The notes beneath the pieces are model-generated. The model did no database searches. It was given only the letters and a program-made list of their open reading frames with translations, and had not been told where the DNA came from. From NCBI GenBank assembly GCA_945870025.1, contig CAMBQN010000022.1:1-42759 (forward strand): a stretch of DNA of 42,759 bases. Direction: 5' to 3'. Positions within the stretch are counted from its first letter, which is position 1. Each line of letters begins with the position of its first letter. The DNA is from Akkermansia muciniphila. Lineage in GTDB: Bacteria; Verrucomicrobiota; Kiritimatiellia; RFP12; JAAYNR01. This document shows positions 24,512-31,767 of this stretch, in pieces. The position numbers and the translations under genes were made by a program.

Positions 24512-25270
24512 TTACCGCTTCAGCCTCTTTTTTTTGGTCTTTCCGGGGTCGGGCGGTCTGATCTTTCCGCGCCCGCGCGTGGTCTTCATAAAGAGCACGT
24601 CGGCCTTGTCTCCCAACAAGTCGGCCATGCGAGGCGACTTACACTTTTTGTCACCCATCGCCGCAGCGGTCTGCACGTCGGGTGCACCGCTCTCCATGCC
24701 CTTGTGCAGACCTTCGAGAAGTATCAGCGCCTTTGTCTTCTCGCCTTTCCGCCCGGCCTGTATGGTGTCCACTTTTCCAGTGTGCGGGTTCTCCCATCGC
24801 GTGAAGTCGTGTGAATGTATCCAGCCGCACACCCCGCACACGCCATGCACCGGCGGAACGTCGGCCTTTTTTTGCGCGGGGCCACTCTGTCCCGGCTTTT
24901 CCGTCTGCTCCTGAAGATACTCGGCATAGGCATCGAACACATCCGCCGTTCGGTTCATCTGCTCGAAGAACGGCAACCGGAAACGAAAACACAAATCGGC
25001 GGTAGGCGGGGCATCAAACGGCGGCAAGGTCGTTTCGTCCGCGACATCAAGTTCGCTCAAGCGGGCTTTGATATTCCTAGAACAATCGGGGTAGCGGCAA
25101 TCTAGCCAGTCCAGTGCATCCTTAAGCGAGCCGTACAGATTGATGTTTTCGTAAGAACGCTCATTGTTGAACCAGCCGGTGCCCTCGTTGGCCTTCTGGT
25201 ATTCAGACCGTCTCTTTCGGAGATTGCCTGCCTCTTGCCGTAATAGCGCGATAACTTCTTTTGCGTTCAA
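24512..25270 (-). CDS. Unknown 252-residue protein with a CxxC pair
   Basis: The start is TTG 25268-25270, supported by AAGGAG 5 nt upstream; no ATG is near. The N-terminal third is helical and charged (LLRQEAGNLRKRRSEYQKANEG). A central GVCGVCGWIHSHDFTRW segment contains a CxxC and histidines that could bind zinc. The C-terminus is very basic (GKTKKKRLKR), suggesting nucleic acid binding. No family was recognised. A hairpin with 7-bp arms (25289-25295 and 25309-25315) lies just upstream of the SD. It is last gene of the cargo operon. Confidence 0.7.
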   Translation of the reverse strand: MNAKEVIALLRQEAGNLRKRRSEYQKANEGTGWFNNERSYENINLYGSLKDALDWLDCRYPDCSRNIKARLSELDVADETTLPPFDAPPTADLCFRFRLPFFEQMNRTADVFDAYAEYLQEQTEKPGQSGPAQKKADVPPVHGVCGVCGWIHSHDFTRWENPHTGKVDTIQAGRKGEKTKALILLEGLHKGMESGAPDVQTAAAMGDKKCKSPRMADLLGDKADVLFMKTTRGRGKIRPPDPGKTKKKRLKR

Positions 25271-25364
25271 GGCGTCTCCTTCTCTGGCCCTTCCCGTTGA
25301 GGTGATCGGGGAAGGCGAAACATCACTTGCTTGCTATGCCGCTTCATTTTGCTTGTCCATCATC

Positions 25365-27503
25365 TTACTCATACACAACAACAAGGCCGGTGGCGGCTTC
25401 CACGGCCTTGACCGGGCTGGCGCTTGCCCCGGCTTTAGCCTGTTGTAGCAGGCGGCTACTAAGGCCCGGGACCGCTTGGATCAGCGGAAAGGCGTAGTTG
25501 ATCTTCACCGCGAAGTTGACGTTTTGCGGAATAGCGCCGGTATACTCGAAGACTGTGACGGCATTGAGTTGCGCCACGACAAGGCCGACGATGTTGCCGG
25601 CCGCGTCCGCCAGAGCTCCGCCCGAGTTGCCGCCTTGGATTGGAACTGTAACCTGCATGGTGCGGATGTCGTCAAGAATGCCCGAGAGAGCGCTGATAGC
25701 GCCGTCCGTATACTTGGCGGATGCTCCTTGGATTTCGGGGTTCGGAAATCCTACCGTAAAAACCTTGTCGCCCATATCGGGAATGGACTGGGAAAGGAAC
25801 AGGGGCAGGAAGTCAGAACCCTCCAATTTGAGCAAGGCCACGTCGTTCCGGCTGTCGGCGCGGACGACCTTGGCGGGGTGGGTCTTGTCACCGATCCGCA
25901 CCTTGATCTCGCGCCCACCTTCGATGACGTGGGCGCAAGTGAGAAAATACCCATCCTTGCTGATAACGAAACCAGAACCGGTGCCACGCGGTTTGTCCTC
26001 GCGCCGTGCAGTCATGGATTCAGGCGTTTGCGGAGCGCCTTTCTTGGAGTCAGCAAGGAATGTTTCCATCCAATCATTGGCTTGCTTTTGAGCAGTCACG
26101 TAACTTGCATCGGAAAGGCGTTCATTTCGAAGGCGACTCACTTGCTTTGAAGCGTCTTCATCCCCCAAAGCGCGAGCGATCAGGAAATGAACACATGCTT
26201 GGACATCGTCATGGATTACGCCTCTGCCATTCACATAGTGTAACCCTAGACTAACATGTGCTAATTTGTTTCCTTGTTCAGCAGCTTTGCGGAACCAACG
26301 AACAGCTTCAACAGGATTCTTTGTTACGCCCTTACCTTCTGCGTAGCACCTCCCCAAGCGGCTTTGCGCGAAGTCGTTTCCTTGTTGAGCGGCTTTGCGT
26401 AACCAGTAGGTCGCCTGAACAGGGTCTTTCTTGACACCGATGCCGTTCATATAGCATTGCCCCAAATTGAATTGAGCTAAGTCGTTTCCCTGTTCGGCGG
26501 CCTTTCGATACCACGCGACGGCCTCGACAGGGTCTTTCTTGACACCGTGGCCACCGCTGTAGCAGCACCCGAGATTGTACTGCGCCAGAGCGTCGCCCTG
26601 TTCGGCATCCTTGCGGAGCTTCTCTACAGCGCTTAAGTTGCGCTCTGTGGACGCACCTGGATCGCTCTTGTAGGCATTTAGAAAGTTGTAGACCTCATCG
26701 ATGGGGACGACGATCTTTTCATCGTTCGGCATCCTTAGTTTCAGGGCTGGTTTTGCCGCAGGCACGGCTTTGAGGAACTCGGCTTCTTCGCCTTCTGGAA
26801 CGGCGTACTCCTTCCCGGCTTCATCACGGTAAGTGTGCGTCCTGATGGCCCCCGGCAACGCCTTCTGGAACTCTGGCAACTCCGCTTCGGGAACGGAGTA
26901 AGTGCCTCCGTCCGCATCCTTGAAAGTAAGAATAACGGCCATGCGGGCGTCGCATCCAATCTTCTTTAGATAGCCATTCACTTCGAAAGAGGTCGGGGGC
27001 TCCGGCATAAATTCTGAGGAGTCGTAGATACGCCGTTGGGTAGTGGCAGAAGTTTCCCCGTCTTCTTCGGGGATCGCCGGTTGGCCTTCGCCCCGGGCCG
27101 CGGCATTCCCGGAGGTGCCGCCAACATATTTCCACAGGACACTCGCAATGCTATCGGGCGCACTCGTAGGTTCCCAAGCAAGCGGCTTGTTCCCTGTATG
27201 GACAACGGTTCCATTCCCCATGCCGGCGGAGTGCCACGTAAAGAAGATCCCTCGGGCCTTTTCCGAGGCCCGGTCGATCTCGTATTGCGCCTTCTCCGAA
27301 AGATACCGTTTACCGCTGCGCGGTGATTCCTGGACTGCTTTGTAGTCAAAGAGCACCCAAACAAACAGACTGCCCTGGTTCGTGCGGATCGTCGTGTCCA
27401 CATACGTGACCAACCTGGGGTTTTCTCCGACCTGCAACCAATCAGCCTGAACGCCACCAGCAAGAACGGCAAACAGAAGCGAAAGAAGAATCGCCCGTTT
27501 CAT
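25365..27503 (-). CDS. Secreted Adhesin_E-like / Sel1-repeat / trypsin-like serine protease fusion
   Basis: The 712-residue protein starts at ATG 27501-27503, with AGGGGA upstream, and has a signal peptide (MKRAILLSLLFAVLAGGVQA). Residues 21-128 resemble the surface-adhesin E domain (VTYVDTTIRTNQGSLFVWVLFDY...). Residues 190-280 hold three related units (TYSVPEAELPEFQKALPG, EYAVPEGEEAEFLKAVPA, a diverged third). Residues 300-450 are four Sel1 repeats (AQYNLGCCYSGGHGVKKDP and similar). Residues 505-670 are a trypsin-like domain with the full triad: His525 in TCAHV, Asp554 in RNDVALL and Ser627 in GGNSGG. The enzyme should act outside the cytoplasmic membrane. The frame stays open upstream to 27914, but that part lacks homology and would bury the signal peptide. 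Confidence 0.85.
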   Translation of the reverse strand: MKRAILLSLLFAVLAGGVQADWLQVGENPRLVTYVDTTIRTNQGSLFVWVLFDYKAVQESPRSGKRYLSEKAQYEIDRASEKARGIFFTWHSAGMGNGTVVHTGNKPLAWEPTSAPDSIASVLWKYVGGTSGNAAARGEGQPAIPEEDGETSATTQRRIYDSSEFMPEPPTSFEVNGYLKKIGCDARMAVILTFKDADGGTYSVPEAELPEFQKALPGAIRTHTYRDEAGKEYAVPEGEEAEFLKAVPAAKPALKLRMPNDEKIVVPIDEVYNFLNAYKSDPGASTERNLSAVEKLRKDAEQGDALAQYNLGCCYSGGHGVKKDPVEAVAWYRKAAEQGNDLAQFNLGQCYMNGIGVKKDPVQATYWLRKAAQQGNDFAQSRLGRCYAEGKGVTKNPVEAVRWFRKAAEQGNKLAHVSLGLHYVNGRGVIHDDVQACVHFLIARALGDEDASKQVSRLRNERLSDASYVTAQKQANDWMETFLADSKKGAPQTPESMTARREDKPRGTGSGFVISKDGYFLTCAHVIEGGREIKVRIGDKTHPAKVVRADSRNDVALLKLEGSDFLPLFLSQSIPDMGDKVFTVGFPNPEIQGASAKYTDGAISALSGILDDIRTMQVTVPIQGGNSGGALADAAGNIVGLVVAQLNAVTVFEYTGAIPQNVNFAVKINYAFPLIQAVPGLSSRLLQQAKAGASASPVKAVEAATGLVVVYE

Positions 27504-27544
27504 TGACTTCCCCTGATGTTGACACGAGATAGCCTTGGACCGTT

Positions 27545-27724
27545 TCACTGTGTCTTCTCCGTTCTCTTTGACGCTGGCCGCACCACCAAGAATTCGTATC
27601 CGGCGGCAAAGCCGAACGTGAGCAAGAGGACGGGTATTCCCTCCAGGTTGTATTTCCCAATCAGCCACAGGTTGAACATCAGGATTGCGCCTCCGATCAA
27701 GCGTAGCTTCGTAGTCTTCTTCAT
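27545..27724 (-). CDS. Small two-helix membrane protein (59 residues)
   Basis: The start at ATG 27722-27724 has GGAG 8 nt upstream; an in-frame ATG at 27766 lacks an SD. The product MKKTTKLRLIGG... has two hydrophobic stretches (about 9-25 and 29-48) and a basic tail RPASKRTEKTQ. The topology looks like a small hairpin membrane protein. It lies 41 nt upstream of the secreted protease. No family was recognised. Possible roles such as holin-like, toxin or protease partner are guesses from size and position. Confidence 0.6.
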   Translation of the reverse strand: MKKTTKLRLIGGAILMFNLWLIGKYNLEGIPVLLLTFGFAAGYEFLVVRPASKRTEKTQ

Positions 27725-27914
27725 CTTCCGAACTCCATTCTGCTGCCCCAACAGCGTAAGCAACATCCATTTTACGCACTATTATGCCGTACTGCCGTGG
27801 ATGGAAGGCCCGTCCCTTGTCGGGCTCGTCCTCCCTGCCGCGCATCAGTTCGCGAAAGTTGGCTACGATCTTCCAAGCCCACGCCGGGGCTTCTTTCGGT
27901 GCGTTCTCGTTCAT
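27725..27914 (-). other. Unassigned stretch with an open frame between the 210-residue gene and the small membrane protein
   Basis: An ATG at 27912-27914 with GGGAG 10 nt upstream opens a frame (MNENAPKEAPAWAWKIVANF...) that looks protein-like for about 70 residues. It then continues without a stop through the small membrane protein (in another frame) into the protease frame. Either the stretch is a short gene that lost its stop, or it encodes a long N-terminal extension of the protease, or it is leader DNA. I could not decide. Confidence 0.35.
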
Positions 27915-27917
27915 CGT

Positions 27918-28550
27918 TTACTGGCTCCCTTCTGTCCCGTTCACGTCTTTAACGTACTGATCGCGGCCGATGCTAAGGATGTAGAGTCGCCACTCTTGTA
28001 TCAGTGTGGCAAAGTCCGTTGTGCTTTCCACCACGATTTCCCGCACAGCGTCCAGTTCATTGTCATCGACTTCTAACGGGTCCCATGTTGGTGTCCGTCT
28101 GAACCCGTCTCGGGCCGCGATGATCTTCTTGACGATATACTCAGTCTCGTAAGCGGCCGCTAAAAAACTTGAAAGCCTGTACGCCAACAACGGGTCGGGC
28201 ATGTAGTGCTTTTGGTTGCTTCCGTATGGAATGCGCCGTTTTCTGTACTTCTCGATTACGGCATACTTCTCTGGCGGCAAATGCAGGGCCAAGTCAACGA
28301 ACTCCATGAAGAAGACCCCAAAGACTGTCCTGTCTATCGGTTCGGGCCACAGGGCATAGTCCAGTTTCATCGCTCGCTTGATAGCCCATTTTGGGGCTGG
28401 AAGAAGCGATGCAGGTTTCCAGCCGTGATACCGGGTATTATTTTCAGGCCATTGATTGAAATAGTCCTTATAACTGGTTTCCCACCCATCCGGGTCTGCA
28501 GACACAGAATGGCAGGCCACCCTGGCTAGTAATTGCTTCAAAATGCTCAT
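27918..28550 (-). CDS. Unknown 210-residue protein of the integrative element
   Basis: AGGAG lies 9 nt before the ATG at 28548-28550. The soluble protein is mainly helical, with many aromatic residues (WETSYKDYFNQWPENNTRYHGW, KYAVIEKYRKRR) and no signal peptide or TM helix. No domain was recognised. Codon use and SD support a real gene. It begins one base after the stop of the 64-residue gene and ends 3 bp before the next open frame, so it is part of the integrase-led operon. Confidence 0.75.
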   Translation of the reverse strand: MSILKQLLARVACHSVSADPDGWETSYKDYFNQWPENNTRYHGWKPASLLPAPKWAIKRAMKLDYALWPEPIDRTVFGVFFMEFVDLALHLPPEKYAVIEKYRKRRIPYGSNQKHYMPDPLLAYRLSSFLAAAYETEYIVKKIIAARDGFRRTPTWDPLEVDDNELDAVREIVVESTTDFATLIQEWRLYILSIGRDQYVKDVNGTEGSQ

Positions 28551-28551
28551 G

Positions 28552-28746
28552 TTAACTCGCTCCTTTGTTGCGGCCGACCATCGAAAAAATCCTAAATCTC
28601 AAAAAAATATTTTGCCGGGTGCCCCTTTTTGCGTACCTTTTGTAGGTACGCGCCGGGCGCGAGGTAGCGTACCACCCCTTCGCAATCGAGGCCGGGGGGT
28701 CTGGTTCAACTTTCGCGCCGGGGCAGGGAGTCTCACGCTCGATCAT
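28552..28746 (-). CDS. Small basic 64-residue protein
   Basis: A textbook AAGGAG lies 8 nt before the ATG at 28744-28746, and the stop (28552-28554) is separated by one base from the next start, so translation is probably real. The product (MIERETPCPGAKVEPDPPAS...) is Pro/Arg-rich, with RPARTYKRYAKRGTRQN, and may bind nucleic acid. No family was recognised. The alternating inverted repeats at 28631-28673 lie inside it, so an alternative is a regulatory leader. Confidence 0.5.
   Translation of the reverse strand: MIERETPCPGAKVEPDPPASIAKGWYATSRPARTYKRYAKRGTRQNIFLRFRIFSMVGRNKGAS
28631..28673. repeat. Three alternating inverted GCGTACC/GGTACGC repeats
   Basis: GCGTACCT (28631-28638) pairs perfectly with AGGTACGC (28644-28651) around a 5-nt loop. 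GCGTACC recurs at 28667-28673 and could pair instead with the middle arm GGTACGC (28645-28651). In the minus-strand transcript the two hairpins exclude each other, as in an attenuator or translational switch before the 210-residue gene. Protein-binding sites are the alternative. Confidence 0.55.
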
Positions 28747-28765
28747 GTTTCAATCTCCTTGTTTG

Positions 28766-29920
28766 TTACGACGCCAACACGTCGGGCAGTTTATCCAGTG
28801 CGGCCCGCATCGCGGCGGGGTCGGTGTGAACATATCCACGATCAACGGAAACTGAATCATGCCCCACGATCTCACGGGACACGCTCTCACTGGCCCCGAC
28901 CTCACGCAACCACGTTGCGCCGGTGTGGCGTAGCGAGTGAAACGATAGAGCGTTGAAGTCGCGCCGATCATTTTCGCGCTCTGCGGTTTTCTTGTGAGAC
29001 TTTCGCGGAACCAGATTGACGGATTGCAGGATCTCGTTAAACCGCCGTGACAGCGTGCCAGCCTTCCCGCTTGTGGCCAGTGCTGCGGCGGCGGCGGGGT
29101 GAACTGGCCCTTGTGGCATCCCCTTACGCAAGCTCTTAATATGCCCCATCAGCGGCCCAGCAATCGGTATTGCCATACGGCGCTTGGTCTTGCGAGTGAG
29201 GAAAGCGATTTCTCCCTTGTTCACATCGATCTGGTTCCATGTCAGCACGGCAATATCTGAAAGCCTCTGCGTCGTATAGAGGCCGAAAACCACCATTGAC
29301 CGCCACTCGCTATCACAAGCCGTCAACACAAGCTTGAGTTCGTCCAGGGTGAACGGCCGCCGCTCCCCTTCGTCACCGCCTCGAATACCGCCTAGTTCCT
29401 CAAACGGGTTTCCGATAATCAAACCGGACGCCGTCGCCTTCGTGAACGCCCCGGCCAATATGGAAAAAGTATTGTTGACCGTCGCGGCACTGACACGCGC
29501 CTGCATCGCGTCGCGATAGTCCCTCACGATCTGAACGGTCACGCCGTCCACGTCACGCACGGCGGTCTTGCTTTCCAGATACTCCGTGAACGCGGAAAAC
29601 ACGCTGGCATACTTCGTACGGCTTGACGGCGCCAGGCGCGGGCCATACGTCGCCAGCCAATCAATAAGATATTCTTGAACGGTTGGGATTTTGAATTGAA
29701 CGTTCAGTTCATCGGCGATTGACGCAAAGGATTTTCTGATATGCCTTAGAGCATGCCGCGCCCGGTACGCTCCCTCGAAACCGTCGGCGACTTGTTGCGC
29801 GAGTTTCTTGGTTTTCGCGGTGGCAAAAATAGCCGTCGATTTTGTTCGCCGCCGCGCTTCCCCATCGATATAATGAGCAATCCAATTCTTTGTGCCGTTT
29901 TGCCGATGTACGCTTGCCAT
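28766..29920 (-). CDS. int: Tyrosine recombinase (phage-type integrase)
   Basis: The 384-residue protein joins attP and the tRNA-Glu attB site. It has an N-terminal arm-binding part, a SAM-like core-binding domain (about 80-170: TVQEYLIDWLATYGP...) and a catalytic domain. The catalytic residues are Arg219 (TTQRLSDIAVLTW), Lys244 (LTRKTKRR), His328-x-x-Arg331 (SFHSLRHTGATWL), His354 (IVGHDSVS) and the nucleophile Tyr363 (RGYVHTD). The gene lies 164 bp from attR and reads away from it. It has its own putative promoter at 29994-30021. Confidence 0.95.
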   Translation of the reverse strand: MASVHRQNGTKNWIAHYIDGEARRRTKSTAIFATAKTKKLAQQVADGFEGAYRARHALRHIRKSFASIADELNVQFKIPTVQEYLIDWLATYGPRLAPSSRTKYASVFSAFTEYLESKTAVRDVDGVTVQIVRDYRDAMQARVSAATVNNTFSILAGAFTKATASGLIIGNPFEELGGIRGGDEGERRPFTLDELKLVLTACDSEWRSMVVFGLYTTQRLSDIAVLTWNQIDVNKGEIAFLTRKTKRRMAIPIAGPLMGHIKSLRKGMPQGPVHPAAAAALATSGKAGTLSRRFNEILQSVNLVPRKSHKKTAERENDRRDFNALSFHSLRHTGATWLREVGASESVSREIVGHDSVSVDRGYVHTDPAAMRAALDKLPDVLAS

Positions 29921-29980
29921 GTTATACCGCCTTCCATTTTTGCCCGTTTCGGACTCCCCCTTGAAGCCGTCTAGCGGTGC

Positions 29981-30007
29981 GCTTATAACGGACTTTATAC
30001 CGTCCTA
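29981..30007 (+). repeat. Right-end copy of the shared motif pair, overlapping the integrase promoter
   Basis: GCTTATAAC (29981-29989) and CGTCCTA (30001-30007) match the left-end pair at 20886-20902 but are spaced by 11 bp instead of 1. The pair covers the -10 box of the integrase promoter and a GGAC...GTCC dyad, so a protein bound here could repress int. Confidence 0.45.
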
Positions 30008-30021
30008 CGTCGTTTCGTCAA
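29994..30021 (-). promoter_or_regulatory. Putative integrase promoter
   Basis: On the minus strand TTGACG (30016-30021) and TATAAA (29994-29999) are separated by 16 bp. Transcription would start about 65 nt before the integrase ATG at 29920. Confidence 0.6.
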
Positions 30022-30083
30022 GTGTTATTTGTAAAAACCTTAACAAAAGCTCTATGTAGCACTACCTGAAACGCCAGAAATGG

Positions 30084-30114
30084 AAGAGGGGTTCGACTCC
30101 CCTAGGGGGTGCCA
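30084..30114 (+). repeat. attR: duplicated tRNA-Glu 3' end
   Basis: Identical over 31 bp to 20783-20813. No tRNA 5' half precedes it, so this copy is not a functional tRNA. zwf starts 26 bp after it. Confidence 0.9.
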
Positions 30115-30140
30115 CTTACAGCGAGCTTGGGGAATTTAGT

Positions 30141-31667
30141 ATGTCGGCGACCGTCCCAGTCCCCCACGTGCTCGTCATTTTCGGCGCTTCGGGCGATCTG
30201 GCGCGGCGCAAACTCTTTCCGGCCCTCTTTTCCCTGCATCGGCAGCATCTATTGCCATTGCCGTTTGTGATGCTGGGCGTGGGGCGCACGCCCTTTACCG
30301 ACGAGCAATTCCGTGACGAGATGCGCGCGTGTCTGAGTCGTTTTGTTCCGGTCCGCGCCGATGAGCACCCGCAGGAGCGTCTGTGCTTTGTCCAATGCTT
30401 TTCCTATCTGACGTTGAGCACCGGGAACGGAGCGGATTACGGCCGCCTCGCGGAGCGGCTGCGCGACATCCAAACCCGCCGGAACCTGCCGGCCAATGTC
30501 GTCTTCTACCTGAGCACGCCTCCGGCTCTCTCCCGTCACATTCCCGGTTATTTGGCGGAGAACGGCCTGCATGACGAAGCCGATGGCTTCAAGCGGCTGA
30601 TCATCGAGAAGCCGTTCGGCCACGACGGCGCTTCGGCTCGGGAGCTGCACGACACGCTCCGCCGCCGGTTTGCCGATCATCAGATCTTTCGCATCGACCA
30701 CTACCTCGGCAAAGAGACCGTGCAGAACCTCGTCGTGCTCCGCTTCGCCAACGTGCTCTTCGATGCGGTTTGGGACTACCGCTACGTCGATGCGGTCGAA
30801 ATCACCGCTTCGGAAAGCCTCGGTGTGGAGAACCGGGCTGGCTATTTTGACGGCATCGGCATTGTGCGCGACATGATTCAGAACCATTTGCTTCATGTGC
30901 TGGCCATGACTGCCATGGATCCGCCGCAGCAGTTTGACGCCGCCTGCGTGCATGCCGAGACGCTCAAGGTGCTGCGGGGCCTGCGGCCGCTCACACGGGA
31001 CGAGATGGCCCGGGATGTCGTGTTCGGCCAATACACGGCCAGCCGCATCGGCGGGGAGACCGTCGCGGCCTACGCCGACGAGCCGGGCGTCGCGCCCGGC
31101 AGCCGCACCGAAACCTATGCTGCCATTAAACTCTTTATCAACCATTCCCGCTGGCACAACGTGCCGTTCTATGTGCGCGCAGGGAAGCGGCTGCCCACGC
31201 GGGTCACCGAGGTCGTGCTCCATTTCAAGCGAAGCCCGCACCCCGTCTTCGGGGCGGTACCCGGCGCTCTGCCGAACAAACTCGTGATGCGGATCCAGCC
31301 CGACGAGGGCGTACTCATGACCTTCGGCATGAAGGAGCCGGGCGCCGGTTTTCAGGTGAAGAACGTGAACATGAACTTCCACTACAAGGATCTCGCCGCG
31401 ACGGCCATTCCGGATGCCTACGAGCGGCTGCTGCTGGACTGCATGAACGGCGATGCCACGCTCTATGCGTCGGGCGATGCCGTGGAGGCCTGCTGGGCGT
31501 TCATTGACCCGATTCTGCGCCACCACGCGCAATCCGGCCGCCTGTTTGAATACCCGGCCGGAACGTGGGGCCCGGCGGAAGCCGAGGCGCTCCTCGCACG
31601 CGACGGGCGGGCCTGGCGCTATCCGTGCAAGGCGCTCTCGGACGACGGCGCCATCTGCGAACTGTGA
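30141..31667 (+). CDS. zwf: Glucose-6-phosphate 1-dehydrogenase
   Basis: The enzyme feeds glucose 6-phosphate into the oxidative pentose phosphate pathway and makes NADPH. The 508-residue protein has the NADP loop VIFGASGDLARRKLFPAL, IEKPFGHDGAS, the substrate motif RIDHYLGKE with its catalytic histidine region, and WDYRYVDAVEITASESLGVENRAGYFD...RDMIQNHLLHVL. The length is normal. Before the element inserted, the gene lay just downstream of tRNA-Glu and may have shared its transcript; now the element's right end supplies any upstream promoter. It converges on the SEDS operon. Confidence 0.97.
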   Translation: MSATVPVPHVLVIFGASGDLARRKLFPALFSLHRQHLLPLPFVMLGVGRTPFTDEQFRDEMRACLSRFVPVRADEHPQERLCFVQCFSYLTLSTGNGADYGRLAERLRDIQTRRNLPANVVFYLSTPPALSRHIPGYLAENGLHDEADGFKRLIIEKPFGHDGASARELHDTLRRRFADHQIFRIDHYLGKETVQNLVVLRFANVLFDAVWDYRYVDAVEITASESLGVENRAGYFDGIGIVRDMIQNHLLHVLAMTAMDPPQQFDAACVHAETLKVLRGLRPLTRDEMARDVVFGQYTASRIGGETVAAYADEPGVAPGSRTETYAAIKLFINHSRWHNVPFYVRAGKRLPTRVTEVVLHFKRSPHPVFGAVPGALPNKLVMRIQPDEGVLMTFGMKEPGAGFQVKNVNMNFHYKDLAATAIPDAYERLLLDCMNGDATLYASGDAVEACWAFIDPILRHHAQSGRLFEYPAGTWGPAEAEALLARDGRAWRYPCKALSDDGAICEL

Positions 31668-31696
31668 GGGCGCGTTTTTTCAGCCCGGGCTCGGTT

Positions 31697-31755
31697 CATT
31701 CCTCTTTCTTTTTGTCTCTTCGTGCACTTCGTGGCCTTCGTGTTGAATTCAACTG
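31697..31755. repeat. Degenerate TTCGTG-rich intergenic repeat
   Basis: The convergent gap between zwf and the SEDS gene contains CTCTTCGTGCACTTCGTGGCCTTCGTG-like units (TTCGTG three times), next to a short AGCCCGGGCT palindrome at 31681-31690. A related T/G-rich string lies at 208-237 near the left IS. It resembles dispersed intergenic repeats; no terminator with a T run was found here. Confidence 0.4.
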
Positions 31756-31767
31756 CCGGATCTAGGT

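Larger units (their letters stand above)
20783..30114. mobile_element. 9.3-kb integrative element in tRNA-Glu (satellite or integrative-plasmid type)
   Basis: A 31-bp direct repeat of the tRNA 3' end bounds the element (20783-20813 and 30084-30114), and a tyrosine integrase gene lies next to the right junction. All genes inside are on the minus strand in two blocks. The first is integrase, three to four small or unknown genes, a secreted protease and an unknown 252-residue protein, ending at a terminator. The second is an excisionase-like HTH protein, a 134-residue protein and a Prim-Pol/P-loop replication protein, followed by iteron-like repeats. No capsid, terminase, conjugation or relaxase gene was recognised. 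It therefore looks like a replicating satellite or small integrative plasmid rather than a complete prophage or ICE. Confidence 0.88.

Noticed and set aside
25365..27914. An 849-residue version of the secreted protease
   Set aside because: It would bury a clear signal peptide at residue 138 and overlaps the small membrane protein; the shorter start has an SD.
20783..30114. Complete prophage or integrative conjugative element
   Set aside because: No capsid, portal, terminase, tail, relaxase or type IV secretion gene could be recognised.
31668..31767. Bidirectional terminator between zwf and the SEDS gene
   Set aside because: The AGCCCGGGCT palindrome is not followed by a T run in either transcript direction; the T run lies on the wrong side.
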